NCBI RefSeq assembly: GCF_021216655.1
Contig: NZ_CP080437.1
Coordinates: forward strand, 620,001 to 684,000
From: Clavibacter michiganensis
GTDB taxonomy: Bacteria > Actinomycetota > Actinomycetes > Actinomycetales > Microbacteriaceae
Reading direction: 5' to 3'
DNA length: 64,000 nucleotides
This document shows positions 1 to 11,027 of this stretch, piece by piece. Made by a program: the position numbers and the translations under genes. The notes under the pieces are model-generated. The model worked only from the letters and a program-made list of their open reading frames with translations. It was not told the origin of the DNA and ran no database searches. Numbering within the stretch: the first letter of the stretch is position 1; each line of letters opens with the position of its first letter.

Positions 1-454
1 AGCCCCAGTTGTGCGTGCCGTTGAAGCCGTTGACCGGCAGCACCTCCACGAGGTCGACCCCGAGCGCGACGAGGTGGTCGAGGCGGTCGATCGCGGAGTC
101 GAGCGTGCCGTCGGGCGTGAAGGTCCCGATGTGCATCTCGTAGATGACGGCGCCGGCGAGCTGGCGACCGGTCCACGCCTGGTCGGTCCAGGCGAACGAC
201 GACGGGTCGTAAGTCCGCGAGCGGCCGTGGACGCCCTCGGGCTGGCGACGCGAGCGCGGATCCGGCAGCGGCGTCTCCGCGTCGTCCACGAGGTAGCCGT
301 AGTCGAGGTCGCCGGAGGGCAGGGCCTCGGCGCGGTCGGCGTCGAGGGTCCACCAGCCGTCGCCGACGGGCGAGAGCGGCAGGCGCTCGTCGCCCACGGA
401 GAGCGCGAGGGTGCGGGCCTTCGGGGCCCAGATGTCGAAGCGGTCGTCGGTCAT
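1..454 (-). CDS. treZ: Malto-oligosyltrehalose trehalohydrolase, N-terminal part (cut by window edge)
   Basis: TreZ hydrolyses the maltooligosyl-trehalose made by TreY and releases free trehalose in the cytoplasm. About 151 codons are visible. They begin [13 protein letters not shown], the N-terminal carbohydrate-binding (CBM48-like) module. They continue into the start of the GH13 barrel, with [13 protein letters not shown] followed by a segment ending VEVLPVNGF near the edge, which is typical of TreZ. The gene continues past base 1, so it is partial because of the window and not broken. Its ATG overlaps the treY stop as ATGA, so it is translationally coupled as the last gene of treX-treY-treZ. 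The trehalose branching family member GlgB is an alternative for such a short piece, but the position after treY argues strongly for TreZ. Confidence 0.9.
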   Translation of the reverse strand, partial: MTDDRFDIWAPKARTLALSVGDERLPLSPVGDGWWTLDADRAEALPSGDLDYGYLVDDAETPLPDPRSRRQPEGVHGRSRTYDPSSFAWTDQAWTGRQLAGAVIYEMHIGTFTPDGTLDSAIDRLDHLVALGVDLVEVLPVNGFNGTHNWG

Positions 455-2798
455 GCTCGGCTCCCGGGGGTGAGGTCGGCTGCGGTGGATGCGGGCGCGA
501 GGATCGCGACCGGGTAGTCGGCGAGGAGCGCGGCGACGGACACGCGCCCGCCGTCGAGGCGCCGACCGCTGACGTGGTCGACGAGCTCGCCCTCGGGGAG
601 CGTGATGGTGGTGGATCCCCATCCGCCGCCCGTCTCGAGCCCGACGGGCAGGCGGGTCGCGACGGTGATCGCCCCGCCGCGGTCGAACGCGATCACGTGG
701 GCCGCGGCGTCGCCTGTCGCGCGCACGGGCTCGTAGCCCGTGAACAGCTCCGGGTGCTCGCGGCGGAGGCGGAGCGCGCGCGCCGTGACGAGGAGCTTGG
801 CGGCCCCCGTCTCGTCGATGGCGGGCTCGGCGCCCTTGAGCACGGCGTCGAGGGCGGCGCGGCGCATGCCGAAGTCGACCTCGCGGCGGTTGTCGGGATC
901 CACGAGGCTCGTCTCCCACAGCTCGCTGCCCTGGTAGACGTCGGGCATGCCGGGGGCCGTGAGCTGGATGGCCTTGGCGGCCAGCGAGTTCGACCAGCCC
1001 GGGCCGGAGAGCCGGTCGTAGAGCCCGGCGACGATCGTGCGGGCGCGCGGGTCGTCGAAGGCCGCGTCGACGAGCGCGTGCATGCGCTCCTCGAACGCCT
1101 CGTCGGGCGCGGTCCACGTGGTCGAGTCGCCGGCCTCGCGCGACGCCTTCTCGGCGTACGCGTGCAGGCGCTCGCGCGACGCGGGCCACGTGCCGACGAG
1201 CGTCTGCCAGAGCAGGTTCTCGAACGGGCCGTCGCCGGTCGGGGCGACCTCGCGGAGCTGTCCGAGCGCGTCGCGCCAGGCCTCGGGCGTCTCGGAGAGC
1301 ACGTCGATGCGGGCGCGGACGTCCTCGCCGCGCTTCGTGTCGTGCGTCGAGAGCGTGGTCATGGCGTGCGGCGCGATGCGGTGCCGCTCCTGCTGGCGCG
1401 CGTGGAAGTCGTCGACGTCGATCGCGAAGATCGACGGGTCGGCGCCGACCTCGTTGAGCGAGACGAGGCGCGAGTAGCGGTAGAACGCCGTGTCCTCGAC
1501 GCCCTTGGCCATGACCATGCCGCTCGTCTGCTGGAAGCGCTGGGCGACCGCCGTGGACGGGTCGGACAGCTGCGGCATGAGCGCGTCGATGGTGGCGACC
1601 AGGTCGGGGCGGCTCGCGCGCGCGGCCTCGGCGGCCTCCTCGAGGTGATGCAGCCCGCCGGGCAGGTAGCTGCGGTAGACGGGGAAGGTCGCGAGGAGCT
1701 CGGCGAGCGCGTCGGCGGCGTCCGCCGGGGCGTCCTCGACGAGGCGCTCGAGGCGGAGGACCTCGCTGCGGAGGATCCCGTCCGCGATGCCGCGCTTCGT
1801 GCCGCGGATCATGTCGGCCCAGCTGGTGAGCTCGCCCTGCGGCAGGCCGCGCAGCGACGCCTCGAGGTGGTCGAGCTCGACCTGGCCGTCGGGGTCGACG
1901 AGCACGCGGTCGATCTCGGCGAGCGCGTCGTACCCGGTGGTGCCGGCGGTCGCCCAGTCGGTGGGGAGGGTCTCGCCGGGCTCGAGGATCTTCTCGACGA
2001 GCACGTACGCGCCGCCCGTGATCCGCGCGAGGTCGTCGAGGTACCCCTTGGGGTCGAGCAGGCCGTCCGGGTGGTCGACGCGGAGCCCGTCGGCGAGGCC
2101 CTCGCGGAACCAGCGCGAGATCTCCCGGTGCGACTCCTCGAAGACGCGCGGCAGCTCGACGCGGATGCCCGCGAGCGTGTTGACCGCGAAGAAGCGGCGG
2201 TAGTTGAGCTCGGCGTCGGCGCGGCGCCAGTTGATCAGCTCGTAGGACTGGCGCTCGTGCACCGTGCGGGCGTCCGCGTCGTCCTCGGCCGTGCCGGGCG
2301 CGACGGGGAAGCGCTGGTCGTAGTAGCGGAGCTCGACGGTGCCGTCGTCGCCGCGCACGAGCGTGAGCTCGTCGAGCTCGGTCTCGCCGTCGCCGAGCAC
2401 GGGGATCCGTACCTTGCCCTGCCCGAAGTCCCAGTCGACGTCGAACGCGTCGGCGTACCGGCTCGCGGTGCCGTGCGTGAGGAGGTCCCACCACCAGAGG
2501 CTCTCCACGGGCGTCGCGACGCCCACGTGGTTCGGGACGATGTCCACCAGCACGCCGAGGCCCAGCTCGTGCGCGCGGTCCGCGACGGCCTTCATGCCCG
2601 CCGCGCCGCCGCGCAACGGGTCCACCTGCGAGTGGTCGACCACGTCGTAGCCGTGGTCGGATCCCGGCTCGGCCGCGAGGATCGGGCTGAGGTACACCCA
2701 GTCCGCGCCGAGGTCCTTCACGTACGGCAGCTGCTCGGCCACGGCGGCGAGGTCGAACGACTCCCGCACCTGGAACCGGTAGGTGGAGATGGGGGTTC

Positions 2799-2802
<4 letters not shown>
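451..2802 (-). CDS. treY: Malto-oligosyltrehalose synthase
   Basis: TreY rearranges the reducing-end alpha-1,4 bond of a malto-oligosaccharide to alpha,alpha-1,1, forming maltooligosyl-trehalose for TreZ. The 783-residue length is normal for the family. GH13 signatures are visible: DIVPNH at residues 87-92, [10 protein letters not shown] near 240 (catalytic Asp region), VEKIL near 270 (acid/base Glu) and [10 protein letters not shown] near 485. The N-terminus starts directly with the barrel (TPISTYRFQ), as TreY proteins do. Its start codon overlaps the treX stop by 4 bp and its stop overlaps the treZ start by 4 bp, giving one compact operon. It has no signal peptide and should be cytoplasmic. 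Confidence 0.96.
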
Positions 2803-5003
<2,201 letters not shown>

Positions 5004-5213
5004 GTGGTCCTCCAGTTGGGTCGACTCGTCCGCCGACGGCGCGCGGGCGGGCGTGCGTGCGCGGGGTCCGTCGGGGGCGGGGCAGGCGGTGGATCAGCGT
5101 GGGCCGCGACGGCAGGAGGCCGGATGCGACGCAGCGACGCACCAGGGGCGAGGTTACCGTGAGGACGCGGATCGCCCGGCATCGTCTCGCCGCCGCGGGG
5201 TACGGTGGGACGC

Positions 5214-5546
5214 ATGACCAACCTCGTCGCACAGCTCGCAGAGAACGTGAAGAACGCCGGAGTGGGGACGGTCTACGGCGACCCCCTCGACATCGACGGC
5301 TCGACCATCGTGCCCGTGGCATTCGCCTGGTACGGCTTCGGCGGGGGCAGCGACCTCCCCGACTCCGACGGCAACGTCGCGGGCGGCGGCGGGGGCGGCG
5401 GCGCCACCTGGCCCATCGGCGCGTACATCGCCACCGACGGCGAGGTGCGGTTCCAGCCCAACGTCATCGCCCTGCTCGCGGTGGCCACCCCCGTCATCTG
5501 GATCTCCGGCAAGGTCCTCGTCAAGCTCATCAAGACGCTGAAGTAG
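5214..5546 (+). CDS. GerW-family (YtfJ-like) protein
   Basis: This small 110-residue protein resembles the GerW/YtfJ family (PF09579), first named for spore germination in Bacillus but common in non-sporulating actinobacteria, where its role is unknown. Visible hallmarks are the N-terminal helix (LVAQLAENVKN), the VYGDPLDIDGSTIVPVA strand-loop, a glycine-rich middle with a run of seven Gly, and a hydrophobic C-terminal segment (about residues 80-105) ending in lysines, which may touch the membrane. The ATG at 5214 is preferred over the GTG at 5205 because TACGGT (5201-5206) lies 7 nt upstream, as in other probable leaderless genes here, and no ribosome-binding site is visible. It is a single-gene unit. 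Confidence 0.75.
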   Translation: MTNLVAQLAENVKNAGVGTVYGDPLDIDGSTIVPVAFAWYGFGGGSDLPDSDGNVAGGGGGGGATWPIGAYIATDGEVRFQPNVIALLAVATPVIWISGKVLVKLIKTLK

Positions 5547-5669
5547 CCGGCTCGCACGACCACCGCGGAGCGCGGGTGCCCTCGGGCATCCGCGCTCCCG
5601 TGCGTCCGGGGCGGCCCGCCTCCCGGGCTCGCGTCCCGGGCCCGCGTCCCGGGCGCGTCGACCGCGCGC

Positions 5670-5675
5670 TAGGAT
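5670..5675 (+). promoter_or_regulatory. -10 element of the ykoEDC operon
   Basis: TAGGAT at 5670-5675 lies about 7 bp before the first paired bases of the TPP riboswitch. A transcript starting near 5682-5683 would therefore begin with the aptamer. The hexamer is identical to that before the ileS T-box and several probable leaderless genes in this window. No convincing -35 was assigned. Confidence 0.5.
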
Positions 5676-5682
5676 CGCCTCG

Positions 5683-5776
5683 AACACGGGAGTCCGGTGA
5701 GCCGGGCTGAGAGGAAGACACCCAGTCTTCGACCGTCGAACCTGATCTGGATCATGCCAGCGCAGGGAGGCTTCCA
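5683..5776 (+). promoter_or_regulatory. TPP riboswitch (THI element)
   Basis: The conserved thiamine pyrophosphate aptamer cores are present in the right order: CTGAGAGG at 5707-5714, then ACCTGATCTGG at 5740-5750 followed by ATCATGCCAGCG up to 5762. Between them is a variable stem (P3) with a GTCTTCGAC-type loop region. The aptamer lies 45-50 nt before the ykoE start. In high-G+C actinobacteria such switches normally block translation or cause termination when TPP is abundant, so the downstream transporter is expected to be expressed when thiamine is low. The exact ends are estimated from the motif. Confidence 0.93.
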
Positions 5777-5820
5777 TCTCGCACCCGTGCCCTCTTCCAC
5801 TCATCCGAAGGGCACGTCCA

Positions 5821-6474
5821 ATGACCGCATCACCGTCGTCCACGGCATCCCCCGTCCCCGCCGACACCGGCGTCCGCGCGCCCCGTTCCGGCCTGCGCGC
5901 CCGCTGGCGCGTCATCGACATCGTCGTTGCCAGCGTCCTCGGCGTCGCCTCCGGCCTCGTCTTCGTCATCTGGAACACGGCGTCCGTGCCGGTCGGCGGC
6001 TTCTTCCAGCCGCTGCTCCCCGGCCTCCAGGCGCTGGCCGGCGGCGGCTGGCTGTTCGCGGGCGTCCTCACCGGCATCGTGATCCGCAAGCCCGGCGCCG
6101 CTCTTTACGGGGAGCTGCTCGCGGCGTTCGTCTCCATGCTCGTCGGGAACGTCTGGGGCGTCGGCACGCTGCTCTCCGGCCTCACGCAGGGCCTCGGCGC
6201 CGAGCTCGTCCTCCTCGTCTTCCTCTACGCGAACTGGCGCGCCTACGTCGCCGTGCTGGCGGGCATGGGAGCCGGGCTCGGCATGGCGATCACCGACCTC
6301 ATCACCTACTACCCGGGATCCACCCCGCTGTTCGCGACGATCTACACGATCGCGGCGCTCGTCTCGGGCGCGGTCATCGCGGGGCTGCTCTCGTGGCTCG
6401 TCGCCCGGGCGCTCGCCCGCACCGGCGCTCTCTCGCGCTTCGCCTCGGGCCGCGACACCGCGGCCCGCGTCTGA
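5821..6474 (+). CDS. ykoE: ECF transporter S component for HMP/thiamine (YkoE)
   Basis: YkoE is the substrate-binding membrane subunit of the YkoEDC energy-coupling-factor importer, thought to take up thiamine or its pyrimidine precursor HMP. The 217-residue protein has a disordered Ser/Pro/Thr-rich start (1-35) and about six hydrophobic segments between residues 37 and 205. Family-like patches include FVIWNTASVPVGGFF, GELLAAFVSMLVGNVWG and YYPGSTPLFATIY. It sits directly after a TPP riboswitch and 2 bp before the ATPase gene, which supports the thiamine role independently of sequence likeness. A GAAGGG-like ribosome-binding site precedes the ATG. Confidence 0.9.
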   Translation: MTASPSSTASPVPADTGVRAPRSGLRARWRVIDIVVASVLGVASGLVFVIWNTASVPVGGFFQPLLPGLQALAGGGWLFAGVLTGIVIRKPGAALYGELLAAFVSMLVGNVWGVGTLLSGLTQGLGAELVLLVFLYANWRAYVAVLAGMGAGLGMAITDLITYYPGSTPLFATIYTIAALVSGAVIAGLLSWLVARALARTGALSRFASGRDTAARV

Positions 6475-6476
6475 CC

Positions 6477-8039
6477 GTGCGGCGGCCGGGCCGTCGCACG
6501 TCGTCGGTCGCCGCGTCGCGCATCCCGCTCGCCGGACCCGAGGCGACGGCCGACGCGGCGGGCGGCGCGTCCGTCCGGGCCGCGGGCTGGGGCTGGCGGC
6601 ACGCGGGCCGGAGCGCCTGGGCGGTCCGCGACGTCGACCTCGTCATCGAGCCGGGGGAGCGGGTGCTGCTGCTCGGCGCGTCCGGTGCGGGCAAGACCAC
6701 GCTCATGCACGCCCTCGCGGGCGTCCTCGGCGGCGACGACGAGGGGGAGGCGCGCGGCACCCTGCTCGTCGACGGGCAGGATCCGGCCTCCCGCCGCGGC
6801 CGCGCGGGGCTCGTGCTGCAGGACCCGGACGCGCAGGTGATCCTCTCCCGCGTGGGCGACGATGTCGCGTTCGGCTGCGAGAACCTGGGCGTCCCGCGCG
6901 ACGAGATCTGGATCCGCGTCCGCGCCGCGCTCGACGCCGTCGGGCTCGACGTCGCCCTCGACCGCTCGACCACCGCGCTCTCCGGCGGCCAGAAGCAGCG
7001 CCTCGCCCTCGCCGGCGTCCTCGCGATGCGGCCCGGGCTCCTCCTCCTCGACGAGCCGACTGCCAACCTCGACCCCGAGGGCGTCGGGGAGGTGCGGCGC
7101 GCCGTAGAGTCCGTGGTCGAGCGGAGCGGCGCCACCCTCGTCGTCATCGAGCACCGGGTCGCCGTGTGGCAGGACCTCGTCGACCGGGTCGTCGTGCTCG
7201 GAGCGGACGGCGGGATCCTCGCCGACGGCGCGCCGGACGACGTCCTGCGCGACCAGGGTGCGTCCCTCGCGGCCGCGGGCGTCTGGGTGCCGGGACGGGA
7301 GCCCGCCACGCCCGTCCGGGAGCGTGCCGCGCCCGCGCCGCTCCTCCGCGCGGACGGCCTCGCGGTCGGCAGGGGCGGCGCGCGCGGCACCGCGGTCGCC
7401 GACCGGATCGGCGTCGCGCTCGCGTCCGGCCGCGTCACCGCCCTCACCGGTCCGAACGGCGGCGGCAAGAGCACGCTCGCGCTGACGCTCGGCGGCCTGC
7501 TGCCCGCGCTGTCCGGCCGGGTCGTGGCGGAGGCGGCCCTTGCCGACGGCCTCGGCGCGGATCCCGCCACCTGGGGCTCGCGCGAGCTCGCGGCGCGCAT
7601 CGGCACCGTGTTCCAGGACCCGGAGCACCAGTTCCTCGCCGGCACCGTGCGCGCCGAGCTCGAGGTCGGGCCGCGTGCGGTGGGCATGGATCCCGCAGAC
7701 GCCGCCCGCCGCGTCGACGAGCTGCTCGTGCGCCTGCGCCTCGATGGCCTCGCGCAGGCGAACCCCTATACCCTCTCCGGTGGCGAGAAGCGGCGCCTTT
7801 CGGTGGCGACCGCCCTCGCGACCGCGCCGCGCCTCCTCGTCCTCGACGAGCCGACGTTCGGGCAGGACGCCCGCACCTGGGCCGAGCTCGTCGCGCTCCT
7901 CGCCGACCTCGTCGACCGCGACGGCGTCGGGGTCCTCGCCGTCACCCACGACGCCGACCTCGTCCGCGGGCTGGCGGACGACGTCCTCCGCCTCGACGCC
8001 GCCTCCGGTCGGGCGGCCCGCCTGGAGGTCGTGCGATGA
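6477..8039 (+). CDS. ykoD: ECF transporter duplicated ATPase (YkoD)
   Basis: This is the energising subunit of the YkoEDC importer. The 520-residue protein is a tandem ABC ATPase. Domain 1 has Walker A GASGAGKTT at 67-75, signature LSGGQKQR at 168-175 and Walker B LLLLDEPT near 188-195. Domain 2 has Walker A GPNGGGKST at 325-333 and signature LSGGEKRR at 433-440. The Q-loop motifs LQDPDAQ and FQDPEHQF are characteristic of ECF ATPases. The open frame extends upstream through the riboswitch, but the GTG at 6477, 2 bp after the ykoE stop, is the sensible start. Its stop overlaps the next ATG as ATGA. Confidence 0.93.
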   Translation: MRRPGRRTSSVAASRIPLAGPEATADAAGGASVRAAGWGWRHAGRSAWAVRDVDLVIEPGERVLLLGASGAGKTTLMHALAGVLGGDDEGEARGTLLVDGQDPASRRGRAGLVLQDPDAQVILSRVGDDVAFGCENLGVPRDEIWIRVRAALDAVGLDVALDRSTTALSGGQKQRLALAGVLAMRPGLLLLDEPTANLDPEGVGEVRRAVESVVERSGATLVVIEHRVAVWQDLVDRVVVLGADGGILADGAPDDVLRDQGASLAAAGVWVPGREPATPVRERAAPAPLLRADGLAVGRGGARGTAVADRIGVALASGRVTALTGPNGGGKSTLALTLGGLLPALSGRVVAEAALADGLGADPATWGSRELAARIGTVFQDPEHQFLAGTVRAELEVGPRAVGMDPADAARRVDELLVRLRLDGLAQANPYTLSGGEKRRLSVATALATAPRLLVLDEPTFGQDARTWAELVALLADLVDRDGVGVLAVTHDADLVRGLADDVLRLDAASGRAARLEVVR

Positions 8040-8830
8040 GCGCCGCCCCGTCCGTCGTCGTCCCCACCGCTCGCGCCACCGGCCTCGCCGCCGTCAACCC
8101 CGTCGCGCGCCTCGCGGCGGCCCTCGTGCTGACCCTGGTCCTCGTGCTGAGCCTCGACGTGGTCTCCGCGGGCGCGGCGCTGCTGCTCGAGCTGCTCCTC
8201 CTGCCGTTCGCGGGCCTCCGACCGCGCGCCTTCCTCGTGCGCGGCATCCCGATCTGGATCGCGGCCCCCGGCGCGGGCCTCACGATCCTGCTCTACGGCC
8301 GCACGTCCGGCGAGGTCTACGCGCAGTTCCTGCTCGTCGTCGTCAGCGAGGGGTCGGTGCTGCTCGCGGTCGCGACGACGCTGCGCGTCCTGGCGATCGG
8401 CGTCGCGTCGCTCGTGCTCTTCTCGGACGTGGATCCGACGGACCTCGCCGACGGCCTCGCGCAGGTCGCGCGCCTGCCGTCCCGCTTCGTCCTCGGGGCG
8501 CTCGCGGGCGTCCGGCTCGTCGGCCTCCTCCTCGACGACTGGCGCTCGCTCGAGCTCGCCCGCCGCGCGCGGGGCGTCGCCGACCGCGGTCGCATCCGCC
8601 GGTTCGCCGGGCAGGCCTTCGCGCTCCTCGTGCTCTCCATCCGCCGCGGCAGCAAGCTCGCCACCGCGATGGAGGCCCGCGGGTTCGGCGGCGCCATCGC
8701 GCGCACGTGGGCCCGGCCCAGCGTCGTCGGTCGGCGCGAGGCGCTCGTCGTCATCGTCGCGGTGCTGGTCGCCGCCTGCGCGGTGACGGCCGCCGTCGCC
8801 GCCGGGACGTGGGGCTCCGGTGCGTCCTGA
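8036..8830 (+). CDS. ykoC: ECF transporter T component (YkoC, CbiQ family)
   Basis: This is the scaffold membrane subunit that couples the YkoD ATPase to YkoE. It has 264 residues with four to five hydrophobic segments. In the C-terminal half are the arginine- and glycine-containing coupling helices of CbiQ/EcfT proteins: LARRARGV, and AMEARGFGG, a close match to the family's second Ala-Arg-Gly motif. Start and stop overlap their neighbours (ATGA with ykoD, 11 bp with the kinase gene), so the four genes form one translationally coupled operon behind the TPP riboswitch. Confidence 0.9.
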   Translation: MSAAPSVVVPTARATGLAAVNPVARLAAALVLTLVLVLSLDVVSAGAALLLELLLLPFAGLRPRAFLVRGIPIWIAAPGAGLTILLYGRTSGEVYAQFLLVVVSEGSVLLAVATTLRVLAIGVASLVLFSDVDPTDLADGLAQVARLPSRFVLGALAGVRLVGLLLDDWRSLELARRARGVADRGRIRRFAGQAFALLVLSIRRGSKLATAMEARGFGGAIARTWARPSVVGRREALVVIVAVLVAACAVTAAVAAGTWGSGAS

Positions 8831-9368
8831 CGCGGGGGAGCGTCGCCCGGCGCTGGTCCTCGTCGACGGCCCGTCCGGCTCCGGCAAGTCGACGCTCGCG
8901 GACGCCCTCGTCCGCGACGGCGACCTGGATGCGGGGCTGCCGCCCGGGGCGCAGCTCCTCCGCCTCGACGACGTCTACCCCGGCTGGGACGGCCTCGCGG
9001 CGGCGTCCCGGCACCTCGAGCGCCACGTCCTGCAGGAGATGCGCCCGGACGGTCGCCCTCGGTGGCGCCGCTGGGACTGGGCCGCGGGCGCGCCGGCGGA
9101 GTGGCACGACCTCGACCCGGCACGCCCGCTGGTGGTCGAGGGCTGCGGATCCCTGACCCGGGTGGCCGCGCGCCTCGCCACGCGCCGCATCTGGGTCGAG
9201 GCCGACGACGCCGTCCGCCGGGCCCGCGCCATCGCGCGCGACGGCGATGCGTTCGCGCGGGAGTGGGAGCGCTGGGACGCGCAGTGGCGCGCGCACGTCG
9301 ACCGGGACGATCCGCGCGCCCTGGCCGACGTCGTCGTCCGCACGGACGCCGTCGCGGCGGCCGGGTAG
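8820..9368 (+). CDS. P-loop kinase of uridine/cytidylate-kinase type, substrate unknown
   Basis: A 182-residue cytoplasmic P-loop protein with Walker A GPSGSGKST at residues 17-25. A LDDVYPGWDG segment resembles the phosphate-acceptor region of nucleoside and (d)CMP kinases, VVEGCGS forms a Walker-B-like strand, and there is a lid-like Arg-rich stretch (RRARAIARDGD). The start is a GTG lying inside the end of ykoC (11-bp overlap), which makes it the fourth gene of the riboswitch-controlled operon. Nothing in the sequence fixes the substrate. The context allows a role in salvage of a thiamine precursor, but that is inference and it may only be a co-transcribed nucleotide kinase. Confidence 0.7.
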   Translation: MRPDAGERRPALVLVDGPSGSGKSTLADALVRDGDLDAGLPPGAQLLRLDDVYPGWDGLAAASRHLERHVLQEMRPDGRPRWRRWDWAAGAPAEWHDLDPARPLVVEGCGSLTRVAARLATRRIWVEADDAVRRARAIARDGDAFAREWERWDAQWRAHVDRDDPRALADVVVRTDAVAAAG

Positions 9369-9377
9369 CCTGAGGCC

Positions 9378-9650
9378 ATGACCGATTCCGCACCGTCCGA
9401 CGTCCGCTACCTCGCCGTCTTCGCCGACGGCCCCCTCGAGGGCACCACCGAGACCCGCGTCCTCGTCGACGGCCAGCACGACGAGACCATCAGCACGATG
9501 TCGGCAGTGGAGGGCAAGGAGTCCCTGTTCCAGTACCGCGCCGGCGAGGTGTCCGAGGTCGCGGGCGAGCAGCGCGTCACCTACACCTACGTGGCCGACG
9601 GCAGCGACGACGTCCTCGGCGAGGGCGACGACGAGTCCCTCGAGCTCTGA
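9378..9650 (+). CDS. Small acidic conserved hypothetical protein
   Basis: A 90-residue acidic soluble protein with no family I recognise. It looks like a single small beta-rich domain: alternating hydrophobic strands ([40 protein letters not shown]) with a Gly-Pro-Leu turn, ending in a run of Asp and Glu. TAGCCT at 9366-9371 lies 6 nt before the ATG, suggesting its own leaderless transcript in addition to read-through from the kinase gene 9 bp upstream. Codon use matches its neighbours, so it is a credible gene. No function can be assigned. Confidence 0.65.
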   Translation: MTDSAPSDVRYLAVFADGPLEGTTETRVLVDGQHDETISTMSAVEGKESLFQYRAGEVSEVAGEQRVTYTYVADGSDDVLGEGDDESLEL

Positions 9651-9684
9651 CACCCGGCACGCCCGGCGCCTGAGCGCCGCGCCC

Positions 9685-9719
9685 ACGACCCCGGCCCGCG
9701 ACGCGGCGACCGGGGTCGT
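9685..9719. terminator. Hairpin between convergent genes
   Basis: Inverted repeat ACGACCCCGG (9685-9694) and CCGGGGTCGT (9710-9719) with a 15-nt loop. It lies between the ends of the gene at 9378 and the zincin gene at 9744 and could serve both. No T tract follows. Confidence 0.5.
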
Positions 9720-9743
9720 CGTGCGTCCGGGCCGCGCGGGGCC

Positions 9744-10118
9744 TCAGGCCCAGCCGAGCTCGTGCAGCCGGTCGTCGTCGATGCCGTGGAAGTGCGCGAT
9801 CTCGTGCACGAGCGTGACGTGGACGAGGTCGCGCAGCGCGTCCAGGTCCTCCGCCTCGTGCAAGTGCGGCTCGCGGTAGACGACGATGCGGTCCGGCATC
9901 TCGCCGAACCCGTACTGCCCGCGCTCCGTCATGGCGACGCCGTCGTAGAGGCCCAGCAGGTCGAGCGAGCCGTCCTCGGGCCGGTCCTCGACGACGAAGA
10001 CGACGTTGTCGAGCCCGTCCACCATCTCGTCCGGCAGATCGTCGAGCTCGTCGACCACCAGTCGCTCGAAGTCGTCGGGTTCGCAGTGCAGCACGGATCC
10101 ACCCTCGCACACGCGCAT
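9744..10118 (-). CDS. Minimal zincin metallopeptidase family protein (DUF1025)
   Basis: A 124-residue protein of the minimal zincin family (PF06262, possible zinc metallopeptidase). The zinc motif is [11 protein letters not shown], with His105, Glu106 and His109, followed by an Asp/Glu-rich tail. An upstream RIVVYREP strand is also typical of the family. The physiological substrate is unknown for the whole family. The ATG at 10118 gives the longest form. A GTG at 10094 with a GAGGG ribosome-binding site 7-8 nt upstream fits family lengths better (116 residues), so the first eight residues are uncertain. It is transcribed toward the hairpin at 9685-9719. Confidence 0.82.
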   Translation of the reverse strand: MRVCEGGSVLHCEPDDFERLVVDELDDLPDEMVDGLDNVVFVVEDRPEDGSLDLLGLYDGVAMTERGQYGFGEMPDRIVVYREPHLHEAEDLDALRDLVHVTLVHEIAHFHGIDDDRLHELGWA

Positions 10119-10191
10119 GCGGCGGAGCCCGGCCGCGGCGAGGTCCGGCCGTGCGGGCCAGAGGAGAGGAGAGGACGGAGGGGGAGACGAC

Positions 10192-10227
10192 GGAAGGGCC
10201 GGGACCCTCTCGGATCCCGGCCCTTCC
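10192..10227 (-). terminator. Terminator-like hairpin after tRNA-His
   Basis: Perfect 13-bp inverted repeat GGAAGGGCCGGGA (10192-10204) and TCCCGGCCCTTCC (10215-10227) with a 10-nt loop. It begins 4 nt beyond the CCA end of the minus-strand tRNA-His. It has no T tract, as is usual for intrinsic terminators in this very GC-rich DNA. Confidence 0.6.
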
Positions 10228-10230
10228 CGG

Positions 10231-10307
10231 TGGGGTGGACGACGGGGCTCGAACCCGCGACTTCCGGCTCCACAAGCCAGCGCTCTGCCAACTGAGCTAC
10301 GCCCACC
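10231..10307 (-). tRNA. tRNA-His (GTG)
   Basis: The cloverleaf folds by eye: acceptor GTGGGCG paired with CGTCCAC, D arm GCTC/GAGC, anticodon stem CTGGC/GCCGG with loop TTGTGGA (anticodon GTG) and T loop TTCGAGC. The gene encodes the extra 5' G (10307) facing discriminator C, the identity element of tRNA-His, and the 3' CCA (10231-10233). Confidence 0.97.
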
Positions 10308-10350
10308 ATGCGGCCGTTCCCGCTCTCGCGGACGGCCATGGATGAGGATA

Positions 10351-10971
10351 CTACAGCCGCGGAGCCCACGCGGACGTCACGTCCGCGGAGATGGCCTGCA
10401 CGTCGTCCGTGGCGGGTCCCGGCGCCGGGACGAACGCCGCGCGGCGGTAGTACTCGAGCTCCCGGATCGACTCGAGGATGTCGGCGAGGGCGCGGTGCCC
10501 GCCGTTCTTGGCGGGGGAGTTGAAGTAGATCCGGGGGAACCACTCCTTGGCGAGCACCTTGATGGAGGAGACGTCGACGCTGCGGTAGTGGAGGTGCGCG
10601 TCGACGCGGGGCATGTACTTCGCGAGGAACGCGCGGTCGGTGCCGATGGTGTTGCCCGCGATGGGCGCCTTGCCGCCGGTCGGCACGTGCTGCAGCAGGT
10701 ACTCGAGCACCGCGAACTCGGCGTCGGCGAGGCTCACGCCCGCGGGGATCTCCTCGAGCAGCCCCGAGGAGCGGTGCATCTCGGTGACGAACTCGCCCAT
10801 GTTGGCGAGCGCCGCGGGGTCGGGGTTGATCACGATCGTGAAGCCGTCGTCGACGGGCACGAGGTCGAAGTCGGTGACGACCACCGCGACCTCCACCAGC
10901 TCGTCGATCGCGAGGTCGAGCCCCGTCATCTCGCAGTCGATCCACACCAGCCGGTCCGCGTTGTTGCCCAT
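10351..10971 (-). CDS. orn: Oligoribonuclease
   Basis: A DEDDh 3'-5' exonuclease that clears short RNA oligomers and di-nucleotides such as pGpG at the end of RNA and c-di-GMP turnover. The 206-residue length is about 20 longer than the E. coli enzyme because of a C-terminal tail. All five catalytic residues are visible: Asp12 and Glu14 in WIDCEMTGLD, Asp112 in NTIGTDRAF, His159 in GGHRALAD and Asp164. TAGGAT (complement of 10978-10983) lies 6 nt before the ATG, so the mRNA is probably leaderless. The gene precedes tRNA-His on the same strand. Confidence 0.96.
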   Translation of the reverse strand: MGNNADRLVWIDCEMTGLDLAIDELVEVAVVVTDFDLVPVDDGFTIVINPDPAALANMGEFVTEMHRSSGLLEEIPAGVSLADAEFAVLEYLLQHVPTGGKAPIAGNTIGTDRAFLAKYMPRVDAHLHYRSVDVSSIKVLAKEWFPRIYFNSPAKNGGHRALADILESIRELEYYRRAAFVPAPGPATDDVQAISADVTSAWAPRL

Positions 10972-11027
10972 CCCCCGATCCTATCGGCGGGCCGGGGCGG
11001 CCCCGATGCGCCGCCTACCATGGGGGA

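Noticed and set aside
5697..6476. N-terminal extension of ykoD through the TPP riboswitch and ykoE
   Set aside because: This part only shadows ykoE in another frame; the GTG at 6477 lies 2 bp after ykoE and starts the ABC domain normally.
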